From Adiantum capillus-veneris (Eukaryota > Streptophyta > Polypodiopsida > Polypodiales > Pteridaceae): DNA of 64,000 nucleotides. The stretch lies in contig CM043953.1 of NCBI GenBank assembly GCA_014529385.2, positions 79,596,338 to 79,660,337 of the forward strand, in the 5' to 3' direction. Below, one piece after another: positions 10,573-21,415 of the stretch. The position numbers and the translations under genes were made by a program. The notes under the pieces are model-generated. The model saw nothing but the letters and a program-made list of their open reading frames with translations. It was not told where the DNA came from and did not search any database. Position 1 is the stretch's first letter; every line of letters begins with the position of its first letter.

Positions 10573-11089
10573 ATTAGACATTTTTGTCATGCCGCACAAA
10601 GGGGAGGGCTATCGTATCATTCTCAAAAGACCATGGCGCATGGCAATGGAGGTTAAGCAAGACTGGAGTACCGGAATGATCCAGATGAAGGATGCTGAGG
10701 GAAAGTCCATATTCTACGACATGAAGATTGGAAAGCAACACAACATGATCTTGGAGGCATCGGAAGATGAATTCACCATTGACTCTTTAACCTTTTCGGG
10801 AGAAGAGATGACAAAAACTGAAGAGAGTGATAGTAGCATCAAAGTGATGGGAGTCATCCTCAGAGATCCAAAGAGATTGACACATTCTAAAACACCACCG
10901 GAGAACAAAGAGGGACCATCAGGTACGCAACCCATGGTGAATACAAGTAAGTTACATTGGATGCTCTCCATTGAGTTATCTAGGGAAGAGAGAGAAGAAT
11001 ACATCTCTATGCTAGGTAACTTCACCACACTGTTCATTGATGGTTATGACAAGATCACAGGCATCACAGTAACGTTAGCAGCAAGCTAA
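10573..11089 (+). pseudogene. Ty3/gypsy protease-RT linker fragment
   Basis: An open stretch of about 170 codons beginning inside a protease C-terminus (FVMPHKGEGYRIILKRPWRM, compare the GRPW of element 2) and running through a charged linker to the RT entry (SREEREEYISMLGNFTTLF, TGITVTL). It ends at TAA 11087, before any RT motif. Element 1 stops in the protease at 2321, so this could be its downstream part beyond the nested element 2, minus about 80 codons at the junction. That is inference; a separate fragment is equally possible. Confidence 0.6.
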
Positions 11090-11980
11090 CTCGGATTACA
11101 TTTTTTGAAGCTTTTATTGTAAAAGCATTTATTATTTTGATGAATGGAGAATATTGTAACTCTTACTTTTCAGATAAACTTTGTAATTGATGAGCTGGGG
11201 CTACAAGCTTCCAGATTGTATTAACCTGTCTTTAGTTAGAGCTCCCAGATTATTAGTTTTGACCACCAAAAACCTTGGCTAAGGTATAAAAGCCAATTTT
11301 TGTAAGTTATTTTAAGTTTTGGGATAATAAAATACACAGTGTGAGCTAACGGCGCTCACTTCTCTCCTTCTCGTGCTTCCTACTCCCTCCCCTGTTGTCA
11401 CATTGTAGTCGCGTCTGTTGCATTGCAACCGCAGGTAAGAGCTCTACGTATTGACGTAAACATTTCATGGTATTTCATAGCTTTTGGAATCACCAACTCG
11501 CGGTCTAATTTCATCATAAGTAGGAATTTACACTTCAAAATCAAAAACTAAGCATAGGCGGGGTATTGAGGCATCATTGCTAAGCATTTAGATGCATTCT
11601 AGGTCAAAAACGACTAGGTCAAAAATCCACTGTTGTTAATAATCGTGATTTTTTCACTTGAACTAAAGTGGGATTTGAGACCATAAGCATGTGTGCTTAG
11701 GTCTTATAAACGTGCCCTAGAAGTTTTGTTACGTTTGGATGTCATTTGATGTTGTAACGGATGTGATTTGTTTGCCAATGAGAGATTGGCTTTTTGTGAT
11801 TTTAGTCATTTGAGTGTAGCTTGAGTTAGATGCGAGTTGTTTGTTGTTTTCCAAGAGATTGACAACCTCTTGTAGCCTCTATGCACTAGTCGAGTGAGCT
11901 TGGTCCCATGGATTGACAATTTATTCATGGTTCTCGCTACGTCTATAATAAAATGGGAGTGAGGTTAGACACCCATCCCA
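11090..11980 (+). repeat. LTR (3' portion) of gypsy element B
   Basis: The right end is set by ...CATCCCA at 11980 followed four bases later by a primer site. A TATA box (TATAAAA, 11284-11290) and AATAAAA near 11327 give a promoter/poly(A) layout. A good splice-donor sequence (CAG|GTAAGAG) lies near 11432, so leader RNA could be spliced. No second copy is visible, so the left border is unknown. Confidence 0.5.
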
Positions 11981-11984
11981 TATT

Positions 11985-12002
11985 TGGCGCCATTCCCGGG
12001 GA
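11985..12002 (+). promoter_or_regulatory. Primer-binding site, element B (tRNA-Asp type)
   Basis: TGGCGCCATTCCCGGGGA, four bases after the LTR end. It differs at two or three positions from the TGGCGCCGTTGCCGGGGA primer site common in plant gypsy elements, usually ascribed to tRNA-Asp. Confidence 0.75.
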
Positions 12003-13975
12003 TCAAAAGTACCTAAACTAGGAAAAAACATGAGCGTCTTGTGAAGTTATCCTTTAGCTTCCTCTAGGATCTTCTAGAGTAAAAACTTTCTTTTTAAAAT
12101 CGCATAGCTTAAGATTGTTGTCTTTTGTTGTGTAGAGGTAGCTTGGAAGTAATCGTACTTGCTGCGTGACTTTATGATTGTAGGATTGTAGGGTTAGATT
12201 AAGATTTTGAGAATGATTGATGAACGAGACAAATCTTAAGATCAATGATCAAGAAACCATAAAAAACAAGAAAACGAGTGTTTGTGGACACTTTTCACAA
12301 CCCCATTGCGGTAGAATTTAGGAGTAGGGAAAGTACAATCCGAGGTGGATTTCAGAACATTGCTCTCTCCAAAAGAATCAATTGTGAGTTGTTATGTGAA
12401 GTTGCAGAATTTCAAGTCTACAGCTAGAAATAGCACCAAAAGACTGCCAGCCACTCAATCCGATTTGAGAGTATGCTTTAGAAGTTGTATGAACTAGTGG
12501 GTAAGCTAGGACACATTGAGGTAAAAATTTCAAGAGTTTGCAAAACTCAGATTATTTACTTTTTCTTGATGTTTTAGGCCAAATTAAGTTTTGACTTGAC
12601 TCAAAGGCTTAAAATAGCTCATGAAATGACTATCCTGTGAAAAAGTTCAAAAAAGTGTTAATCGCGATTATTTACTTTCAATTCAAAATTGACCAAGGTT
12701 GATACCATAGATTCTATGCATGTGTACAAACAACTTTTGTAAAGGCACACAAATTTTGGATCACCAAATTGACCAAAAACTGGGTAAAAACTAAATTCTT
12801 TACTGACTTTCAAGAACTTGAGTGCAAATTGGGAAAAATTTTGTTCAAACTCAATGAAACTTGATTCATAGGCTTATATTGATGTGATAGACATGTGTAC
12901 ATGCTCAGTTGATCAAAAAGATGCAAACATTTACCAAAAGTAAATAATTGCGATTATTTACATCTACCCCATTTTTCAGCTTTTTTTACCAAGTCAGCAT
13001 ACCACTAGTTTTAGCATGTTATAATAAGCCCACAAACCAAATTTGGTAAGATTTGGATCATTGGATTGAAAATTGTGGTCAAATTTGCAAAGTCAGTCTG
13101 CAGATATAAAACTGATAACCATTTGAACAAAAATTGTCCAAACTTAATGAAACTTGGCTAGGGAGCTTAAGTTAAGATACTTAATAGATATGTGTCAAAA
13201 TTGGGACAAAAACGTGCAAAAAAATAGCTAGAGTAAATAATCGTGATTATTTACATCTGCTACAAAAATTGATAATCTTGCACATTTGAGTATACCACAA
13301 GGTCAAGCATATCAAGTAGACCACACAAATCAATTTTGGTGAAATTTGGATCAAAAAGTGAGACTTAAGCCAGACTCTTGAAAACTGAATCTACGGACAC
13401 GAAACAGTTGATAACTTGAAAAAATATTGTCCAAACTTAGTGAAACTTGTTCAGGGACGTTAACAGGTTGAATACTTGGCAAATCAAGCCAAAAAGTGTA
13501 AAAAAAACGAGAAGAGTAAATAATCAGAGACACAATTTTTTACTTTTGAACTTGCACAGTGCTAGACCAACATAATACAAGGCCACCAGCAAATTTTGGG
13601 TTCAAACGGATCCAAATTGGTACATGTTCACTCAATTTTCAGGTTGCAGATTAGTCCTTTGGCTTTTTGCAAAAGTGGAATCTGAAAGTCTCAATTGCTA
13701 ACTCACTTAGCTCGATTTGAAGTGATACACATAGACCAGTCACATTAGTTATCAAAAATTGTACAGTCTTTGTGAAAGAATAGCTAACTTGATTAAAATT
13801 GATATAGGAATCAGTTTGCAGACAAGGAATCAAAAGCTTGACAGAAGTTGCAATCAAGTCAAAAAGAAGAAATTGACAACAAGTCAATCCGACGGTAAGT
13901 ACTCTATCGAGGGCTTCACGAGTCTATATGAACCTTAGATCTGGTCGTATACTAGGAAATCAAGGCATATTTGGA
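12003..13975 (+). repeat. Long untranslated leader with ~290-bp palindrome-centred repeats
   Basis: No coding potential is evident. Between about 12560 and 13640 a unit of 280-295 bases recurs 3-4 times, diverged. Each unit has an AT-rich palindrome with a CG centre (variants of TAAATAATCGCGATTATTTA; full or partial copies at 12656-12675, 12940-12961, 13233-13254 and a decayed one near 13515). Recurring blocks are CCAAACTTAATGAAACTTG and CAATTTTGGTGAAATTTGGA. The same unit recurs at 27028-27628. Confidence 0.7.
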
Positions 13976-14008
13976 TAGACCGCTAGTAGAGTATCCATCG
14001 AAGAAAGT

Positions 14009-14569
14009 GTGAATCAAGGCAATCCCTTGCACACTATCCTCAAAGAAGTCTCAGATCCTTTTTCAGATTCAACATCTGAAATGTCTTCCTATTTGACTCA
14101 CTCAAAAACCGGAACGACAATGCGTTATAAGCATATACTCTTTTTTTATAAGACTAAACACCATGGACCTCAGGTTTACCTAGATCCTAATGAAGAGTAT
14201 GCTAGTCGCATCGATGACCATGGTATTAAGTTTGAAGAGGAGATCAGGGCAAACAAACAAGGAAAAATGTACATGGATAGAAACGGAACTCGGTATTTAC
14301 AAGTCGAAAACCCTGACGTGATAGACAAATGGGGGTTAAAAGTAAATACCATAATTCCAGATATGGTAGCAAAAGAAGGACCACCAACTTTAGAATTCGA
14401 GGGATACGATCAAGTTGATTTGAAGCCTTCGAAACGGCTTAGTACGGATAATCCTAGGATCGGAGTCTATTGTTGGGAGGATAGTAACGTCCAAGATATC
14501 CTATGGACTTCACATGCCAAATCAGGAGAGCTAACACCCATGAAGATATATCTTCAAAATCAAAGATAA
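14009..14569 (+). CDS. Unknown ORF, N-terminal gag region of element B
   Basis: An open frame of 186 codons to the TAA at 14567. No ATG precedes the GTG at 14009 in frame, so the true start is unclear and it may be the 3' part of a longer or spliced coding region. The protein is hydrophilic (FEEEIRANKQGKMYMDRNG; DLKPSKRLSTDNPRIG). It lies between the repeat leader and the gag capsid domain on the same strand, so it is probably the N-terminal part of gag or a separate leader ORF. I do not recognise the family. Confidence 0.45.
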   Translation: MNQGNPLHTILKEVSDPFSDSTSEMSSYLTHSKTGTTMRYKHILFFYKTKHHGPQVYLDPNEEYASRIDDHGIKFEEEIRANKQGKMYMDRNGTRYLQVENPDVIDKWGLKVNTIIPDMVAKEGPPTLEFEGYDQVDLKPSKRLSTDNPRIGVYCWEDSNVQDILWTSHAKSGELTPMKIYLQNQR

Positions 14570-14879
14570 GGGTTCAGCAGATCTACCGACCTACCTGTTT
14601 AAAGATTGTTATAACAACAATTTTGTTATAATGACTCTTGAGGAGGTGGAACAAACCAAATACCAAGGGTAATCCATAAAGGATTGGATATTGGGCCAAG
14701 GACCAGAAACTATTCCAAGAGATGAACACCGTGAGAGATCTTTTGAGAGTAATGTTAAGAAACCAGAAACCACCTCATCACAAAGAAAACCGGCTGACAC
14801 TAAGGCCAGTCCAGGACTACATGAGTCACTATTTTCAACAGACTAGTTTGAAGGACTCGGAACAGGATCAACTGACAGG

Positions 14880-15425
14880 AGACCGGGAGTTGAACTAAAC
14901 AGACGTGTCAGACCAACTGATTTTCAAAAATGGGTCAAAAAATACAATGGATCTGGGGATCTATATGACCACTTAGCAAGCTTTCAGCAAGTGCTAAGAG
15001 CAGAACGCATATTTGATTTCCATACTCAATTCGAGGGGTTTGGAATGACATTAGAAGGAAAAGCATTGACATGGTTCCAAAACATTCCACCAAGGTCAAT
15101 CATGGACTTAAACACATTAGCTCAAGGATTTGTAGTTGCACGTTCCAAAACGGGGATCAAACACAATACGGTAGTTCAAATCTATAGCTTTAAACAGAAA
15201 CAAGGTAAGTTTGTTAGAGATTGTGCAACTCGAATGAAGCAATACATTGCAAGATGCCGAGAGCTAGAGATAACTGCAGAAGAAAGACTAGTATCATTGT
15301 TTCTAGAGGTACTGCTAAACAAAGAACTTCATGCTATACTGTATAGCAAGAATCATACGACCCTAGAAGAGTGTGTGTTAGATGCTATTGACTTGGGAGA
15401 CAATTGTGATATTTTCAACACATAA
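14880..15425 (+). pseudogene. gag: Ty3/gypsy gag capsid domain, element B
   Basis: Retrotransposon gag domain from about QTDFQKWVKKYNGSGD and DLYDHLASFQQVLRAE through GKALTWFQNIPP, FKQKQGKFVRDCATRMKQY and a helix ending before the TAA at 15423. WFQ, the central FKQ..GE-like block and the spacing fit plant gypsy capsids. It is contiguous for about 180 codons, one of the better preserved parts of B, and is followed in the same element by zinc knuckles. Confidence 0.75.
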
Positions 15426-16240
15426 GATGTCCCTAAGGATAACCAAAGTGAGCAAATAGCATCCACCAAACCAGCACAAGTGGGAACGGCTGCTACAGCA
15501 CCGCTCTCAGCCATAGAAGACATGCTCAAAAGAATGAATGACATGATGAATAACATACAAAAAGCACCTATGAGGGGACCAGAGCAAGGGATACCTCAAC
15601 AGGGACAACCAATTAGGTCACAAAAATGGTGTGCAATCAAGGGTAAATGGACCAACCATGAGACCAATGAGTGCTATTACCGACCAAAGTATGATGGGAA
15701 TGTTCAATACGTGCCTACGAGACCATAAGGAGAACCCATGTACAGATATCAGCCTAATATGGCCCCAGCTCAAAGACCACCGATGGGTATGGAAAGACCT
15801 CAACCTATGTTGGGCCAACAACCTCCATATCCGGGACATAATGCGATACCTGTAAAGTACATGCATCGAGAGGGAGTCATAGATGAACAAGCACTAGTGG
15901 TTGTCACACCCTATGCTTAGCCTAGTCCATCTATAGTAATGGTAGAAGGAGATTTGTATAATTCACATCCACCACCAATGGAAGAACCTCTGACTTATAC
16001 TACACAAGAGCTTGCACCAATGTACTATGTAGCTAAACAAGGTATTAGACCTCCTATGGTAAGACCTATGATTAAGCCAAGAACTCGAAACTGTCATAAC
16101 TGCGGTGCAGATGATCATTGGTAAAAAAAATGCCCAGAGCCTGACAAGAACCTCAAGCTAGTTGAAGCTTATTGCATACAATTTTGCAAAAACCAAGGCC
16201 ACTTCCCTGAATATTGTCCTAAAATCCTTTAAACAAGGGT
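15426..16240 (+). pseudogene. Gag nucleocapsid with two zinc knuckles, element B
   Basis: A Pro/Met/Gln-rich linker (15480-16080, stops at 15726 and 15918) leads to CHNCGADDHW-stop-KKC near 16092, a CX2CX4HX4C knuckle with a TAA between His and the last Cys, and then CIQFCKNQGHFPEYC near 16172, a CX3CX4HX4C knuckle with all ligands. The first two knuckle-like CWxIKGKW..HxxxxCY residues near 15630 may be a third. These bind element RNA. Stops make it a pseudogene. Confidence 0.65.
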
Positions 16241-16449
16241 AAAACAGTAGTGAACGTAGTCCAAGTGATACCTAGTAGCTCATCTGAGAGTGAACCAATT
16301 GTTCCAATCATAAGTCCTCTGATGACCTCAGAGAATAAAAAAATTTCCTGTCAAAAGACCAAGAGAAGCAGAAACAAAAGGTATGAGATGAGAAAGTAGA
16401 AACAAAGGCTAAAATCGAGGAGAAAGCAAAGAAGCTATTCCAGGAAAAG

Positions 16450-16974
16450 GTGAAAGAAATTGTAAGCAAAATCAAGGAAACCACAGTAAAATGTGGAGGA
16501 TCAATTTTGGTAGACAAAATCTTTGAGCCAATTAATGCAGCCTTGGAAGCTTACCAAGTGGGACTTAGAGCATGCCAAAACATGAAAAACAAATGGAAAA
16601 ACTATCCTTCTCCAGACATGGAAGCAGTTAAGCTTGAAGCTTATCAAAATTTGGTAAGAATTACTCAAGAGATGCTGGAAAAACAAAAACCCAAGCTCGA
16701 GAGTATGGAAAAACCTGAGGAGCTTGTGGTAGGAACTAGTAAAGAACAATCAAAAGTGGTGGTAGAACCCCACCTTGAAACAAAAGAGCCAGAACTTATA
16801 GTGCCGGACAGCGAAGATACGTTAGACGAAATTCCATTCGTAGAAGAAGACTGGCCAGGAAACTTATGGAAAAAAGTTAGAGGGATTAATGATGGGAGCC
16901 TAACTCTGAAGTCAGCTCCTATAGAGGAAGTTTGGCTAGACAATCTACCTCTTGATCTGGACGTGGATGTATAA
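16450..16974 (+). pseudogene. Charged, partly coiled-coil segment of element B polyprotein
   Basis: An open 174-codon stretch between nucleocapsid and RT, rich in Lys and Glu (QEMLEKQKPKLESMEK, EELVVGTSKEQSKVVVEP) with an acidic C-terminus (PDSEDTLDEIPFVEEDWPG). The first ~85 residues look helical. Its position corresponds to the gag-protease linker of gypsy elements. I do not recognise a domain. Confidence 0.5.
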
Positions 16975-16977
16975 TGC

Positions 16978-17959
16978 TTGTATGGGGATTGCAGTTCAGA
17001 AGCTTCAGGGATGTCTAAACCATTGACCTTGAAAACATTACCCTCTTACTTGGGAGATAATGAAGATGAATCCATAGAGTGTAAAACCACTCAAGTAAAA
17101 AGAGAGAAACAGACCCTAGAAGTAGACAACATCCATTCAATCATGTCTACACCCATCCAATGCACTCTTACTTTAGGAGAACTGTTGGGTCTCTCCAATT
17201 GTGGTAGTACCCAAGAAAAATGGGAAATTACGGGTATGTGTCAATATCAAGAAAGTGAATGCAGCTACCATTAGAGACAACTTTCCTCTTCCAATCATTG
17301 AGCATGTTTTAGATCGAGTTGCACGAAAAGAACCTTACAGCTTTTTAGATGGATTTTTGGGATACAGTCAACTTTTGGTTGATCCTAAAGATCAGCATAA
17401 AACTGCCTTTGCAACTGAATGGGGTATTTTTGTCTATTAGGTTATGCCTTTTGCGTTAACTAATGCTCATACCACCTTTCAAAGATTGATGAGCCATACT
17501 TTTGAAGAATATCTTTAGAATTTCTTGGAAATATATATGGATGATCTATGTGTACATTCATCAATCCGAGCTGATCATTTTGAACACCTCAAAAAGGTAT
17601 TTGAAAAATGTAGACTTTATAGGATTTGTTTAAATCCTGAAAAGTGCACATTTATGGGAAGACAAGGTAAAATTCTTGGACCCATAATGTCTAAAAACAA
17701 CATAGCTACTGACATGGATAAAATTCATGTTATTGCTGATTTTCTTAGACCAACAACAGTCAAGGGGGTTCAAGCCTTCATGGGACGTTGTGGATATTAT
17801 AGACGGTTCATATACATGTACGCTATAATTGCAAAACCCATGTACAACTTGATTACACACTTTGAATGGACTGATGAGTGTGAAGAATCCTTCATGAAGC
17901 TTAAGCAATCTCTCACTTCAACTCCAATATTGAAAGCACCAGATTGGAATAAGATATAA
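16978..17959 (+). pseudogene. pol: Ty3/gypsy reverse transcriptase with protease deleted, element B
   Basis: The pre-protease block PIQCTLTLGELL (near 17155) joins directly to RT sequence WVSPIVVVPKKNGKLRVCV in another frame (from about 17187), so the protease and RT N-terminus are missing. RT then continues VNAATIRDNFPLP, PYSFLDGFLGYSQL, MPFALTNAHTTFQ, and the active site IYMDDLCVHS near 17533 with both Asp intact, then NPEKCTFMGRQGKILG and MGRCGYYRRFI. Stops at 17438 and 17517. The FLDGF and YRRFI blocks fit the plant gypsy consensus. Confidence 0.8.
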
Positions 17960-18530
17960 CACATACATGTAGATGCTTCCAATTTTGCCATCGGGTGTAT
18001 ACTAACTCAACCAAGAGACGAGAAAATTGATTTTCCTATTTCTTATGCTAGCAGACAGTTGAATATGGTAGAGAAAATCTATACAACCACCGAAAGGGAA
18101 GGACTAGGAATGATATATGCCGTGAAAAAGTATAGACATTACCTATTGGGAAACAAATTTTTGTTCTTTGTGGACGACCAAGCCTTATTATAATTGATCA
18201 ACAAGCCGTGCAACATAGGAAGAATAGTGAGATGGTTCATCATTCTTTTGGAATTTGATTTCATTGTAGTTGTGAAAAAGGGCACCACTCATTAAAGAGC
18301 GGATCATTTGTCAAGGAAAGTTTCAAGAGAACCACCCAAGGGAGTAGACAGTGATCTACCAGATGAATATCTATTCTCCATGGAAATGATATTTCAATGG
18401 TCGAAAAATATAGTATCATTGATGACCATAGCTCAAGTAGATTCACAAATATCACTTTCTATTAATGCTAGATTAATTGAGCAATCGGCTATGTATCAGT
18501 TACTAGCTGGAAGGTTATACAAAAGAAATT
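17960..18530 (+). pseudogene. RNase H of element B
   Basis: IHVDASNFAIGCILTQP near 17967 gives the first catalytic Asp, TTEREGLGMIYAVKKYRHYL the Glu block, and FVDDQALL the second Asp region (followed by TAA at 18192). RADHLSRK ends the domain near 18310 after another stop at 18293. A linker follows to 18530. No archaeal-type second RNase H is visible, in contrast with element 2 and the 30-kb segment. Confidence 0.75.
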
Positions 18531-18535
18531 GAGAT

Positions 18536-18811
18536 GGAATATTGCTTTTATGCATTAATCCTGAGGAGAAAACCCAATACCTGAGTCAAGCACATATTAC
18601 CATAGTACGACTTCACTTTGCGGAAGACCAAACTATTGAAAGGATCTTGAGACTTGGAGTATTTTGGCCAACTATGAGGAGGGATGTTCATTCTTTTGTG
18701 AAAGATTGTCCTCAATGTCAGAAACAAGCACCCATGCCTCATGTGAAATTGTTCCAAACGTCGCATGTTCCTAAGTGGAGTAAATATCTAGTTACTTACT
18801 TATCAAGCTGA
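18536..18811 (+). pseudogene. First integrase zinc-binding (H2C2) domain, element B
   Basis: Ligands His-His-Cys-Cys are all present: QAHITIVRLHF ... VFWPTMRRDVHSFVKDCPQCQ (18580-18722), preceded by YQLLAGRLYKR, the usual lead-in. A linker (WSKYLVTYLSS, TGA at 18809) separates it from a second full H2C2 domain. Gypsy integrases normally carry one. Confidence 0.7.
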
Positions 18812-18826
18812 ACATTTTCTAAGGAT

Positions 18827-19808
18827 ATGAGTAAACGCCGTCAAAGAGAAATTGAAACTGAAGCAAGAGACTATGCTCTTATTGGAAACCAATTGTATTG
18901 GAGAGGTAAAGATCAGCATTTGCGTCTTTGTGCAAATGAAGACGAATATATTCCCATTATAGAACAAGCACATGCTGGATTAGCTGGAGGTCACTTCTCT
19001 AGTGAGACCACCACAAGAGCAATCTTAATGGCAGGCATATGGTGGCCAACACTTTTTGCAGATGCCAAAGAATATGTTCGAAGGTGTGATGCATGTCAAT
19101 GAGCAAAAATGCAAACCCGTGTAGATAGCATGCCCTTAAGACCAATGATGGGGGCTAGAGCTTTTGCAAAATGGGGTATAGACTTTGTTGGGCCAATACA
19201 GTCACCTGCTTATAGAACCCAAGCTCAATATATCATTGTAGCTATGGACTATTTGACCAGTGGGCTAAGGCTAAAGCAACTCAAAAGAATGATGCCAGAA
19301 ACACAACCGCATTCTTATATGAGTATGTGTTCACAAGATATGGACTGTCAATACAAATTGTCAAGATAGGGGAACTTATTTCCTCAATGAGGTAATTGAG
19401 TATCTGCTTAATGAATTTATGGTCATCCATAACAAATCAGCTCCCTATCACCCACAAGTAAATGGACAAGTTGAGCATACGAATAAAATTCTTATCTCGA
19501 TATTGACTAAAGTGGCTAGTTCAGGAAGGACAGATTGGGAAATGGATCTCCATGTTGATCTATGGGCTTATAGAGTTTCATTCAAAACAGCTTTAAATGC
19601 TACACCCTTTAATCTTGTTTATGGTCTTGATGCCATACTACCAATAGAATTTCTATTGCCGACACTAAGGGTAGCTAAGGATCTTGAGTGGACTGGACAT
19701 GAACTGTCAGAGAAGCTTGAAGATTTAGAAAAGCTTGATGAGCAAAGGCTAACTATTGTAGCTCACATCTATCATGCCAAAAAGACAAAAACAAAAATAG
19801 TTTTTTGA
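18827..19808 (+). pseudogene. Second H2C2 domain and integrase core, element B
   Basis: Second zinc domain: NQLYWRGKDQHLRLC, QAHAGLAGGHF, WWPTLFADAKEYVRRCDACQ (to 19100, then TGA). The core starts AFAKWGIDFVGPI (first Asp, near 19170), passes two frameshifts to QDRGTYFLNE near 19366 (second Asp) and NGQVEHTNKI near 19453 (Glu): all three catalytic residues survive. LWAYR and TPFNLVYGLDAILPIEF follow. The ORF ends at 19806 in KKTKTKIVF without a GPY module. Confidence 0.8.
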
Positions 19809-20056
19809 TTCTCAGCTAATAACCCTATCAACAAACAAATGCTACAAGTAGCATGCAAGGACTCAGGAAAATTTGGGCACCAAAAGCACAGCTTAAGAAG
19901 ACGTCGATTCAAATTTGGGTGCCCAAAAAATCATCTACAATACTAAAGATGATTCCAAGGTTCAAAACACAAAGAGGGGCATCTTCGAGCAAGTAACCTA
20001 ACACAAAATGGATTTGGAAGAAAAAGGAGCACTTATCTTCTTCGCAAACTGTAAAA

Positions 20057-20458
20057 TTGATCAAGCAATGGAGAGTTAAGTCTCAGAAGACTCAACCACA
20101 ACGTTCTGCACAAAGCAAACCAAGATATCAATGGCGGATAAACACTCTACAAGACTCACTATTGATACCAACAGCTCAAGAAATCATCCTGCCAAAGCAT
20201 CTTGACGGTACAATCAAGCAAAGAGCACACAAGCTGCAAGATTTGCTCTTTGGAAGACAGCATCAGAAACCCTCGACATCAGAAACCCTTGAGTTGATTG
20301 CTCAAGACCCAACTCTTTCACATCATAATGGTTTTAACTGCATTGATCTTCAAAGCATGGTAGAGTCAACCAAGGCTATGTATAGACACAATTGTTCAAT
20401 CCCTGCACACAGTCGTCCCGGAGTACGCCATCTAGGAGGGCCGGTGGAAGGAAACTAA
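20057..20458 (+). CDS. Unknown ORF (134 aa) at the 3' end of element B
   Basis: An ORF from ATG to TAA between integrase and the polypurine tract. The product is Gln/Lys/Ser-rich and basic at its N-terminus (IKQWRVKSQKTQPQRSAQSK) and contains HLDGTIKQRAHKLQDLLFG. It ends 20 bases before the polypurine tract. No known domain is recognised. It may be remodelled integrase tail or an accessory ORF; being open in an otherwise broken element is not strong evidence at this length. Confidence 0.3.
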   Translation: MIKQWRVKSQKTQPQRSAQSKPRYQWRINTLQDSLLIPTAQEIILPKHLDGTIKQRAHKLQDLLFGRQHQKPSTSETLELIAQDPTLSHHNGFNCIDLQSMVESTKAMYRHNCSIPAHSRPGVRHLGGPVEGN

Positions 20459-20476
20459 GTAATTAAGGGAAAAATT

Positions 20477-20496
20477 TGAAGAGGGAGGAAAAAGTT
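20477..20496 (+). promoter_or_regulatory. Polypurine tract
   Basis: Purine run GAAGAGGGAGGAAAAAG followed by TT and then TGATGTTAACG, the layout expected just before a 3' LTR. Confidence 0.55.
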
Positions 20497-21415
20497 TGAT
20501 GTTAACGTGTGATTTTTTACAAAATCGCCTAATAATGCTCTTGTAAATCATCAACAGGGAAAATTAACCTGATAACATCTCCCCGATGAGTGTAAATAGT
20601 GTATATACTATGAGAAAATCATCAAATAATAGTCTTTTTTATTATTTTCCATCATTTTTCTTGATATTGGGATTTAAAAAGAGAGAAATCCAACAAAAAA
20701 TAATAAAGCTATGTTTTTCAATGGATTTTCTTAATTATTGGATTTTCACTTGGCTTTTTTAGCGTATTTTGTTATTTTCTTTGATTTTTTAATAAATTGG
20801 TCAAAAACAGTAGATGAGCTCAGATGGAAAAACTGAAGACACATTGATGATCAGAAGAACAAGGCGAACAGGCACAAAAAATTTCAATCAAATTGGCAGA
20901 CAAAAGCAGGAAGCCTAAATTAGGCGGCCAAGGCCTACTTTTGCAAAATTCTTACAGAATGAGCTACAGGAATCCGATTGGGAAAATTTTTTAGTCTAAC
21001 ATAGATTTCAAGGCTTAGTAGGACTAACAGGGGAATTTGGGGGAAAATTGTTCGGGAAGTCCGAGTATAGATATCCAAGGTAGTCTAAAATCACCTCATT
21101 TCCACTTATCGCCCTTGGAGAGAGAGCTTTCTACCTTCTTTGCGCACGATTTTCGGAGTTCACAATCGCCCGTTTACAGAGCTGTCTCACACGAGACATG
21201 AGGAGTAAGTTCTATACTTATCAATGATCCATTCTATACGGCCGATAGCTAGTCTAAATCCCAAGAAAAAACCCTCGAATCCGAGCAGTGCACGAAGTCC
21301 TACGACCAAAAATTGACCATAGAGGCCTATCAGCTCAACCAAACCGGATGAAACATGAAATGTAGCATGCCCCTACATAATAGGACACCTTTATATCATC
21401 AGTTGACCATTCGGT
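20497..21415 (+). repeat. LTR-like sequence, left part, split by the copia element
   Basis: Begins TGATGTTAACGTG after a polypurine tract, contains a TATA-like GTATATACTATG near 20600, and a donor-like GGAGTAAGTTC near 21208. By position it should be the 3' LTR of B, but I see no clear similarity to the B LTR at 11090-11980. It may instead be the LTR of a neighbouring element whose leader resumes at 26571 beyond the nested copia element. The boundary to the leader is not visible. Confidence 0.4.

Noticed and set aside
4193-14060. Similarity of the starts NQGDLYHT (4196) and NQGNPLHT (14012)
   Set aside because: Only eight residues and the rest of the two ORFs does not align; likely chance.
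20497-21415. Confident call as 3' LTR of element B
   Set aside because: Position fits, but I see no similarity to the B LTR at 11090-11980, so only an LTR-like label is given.
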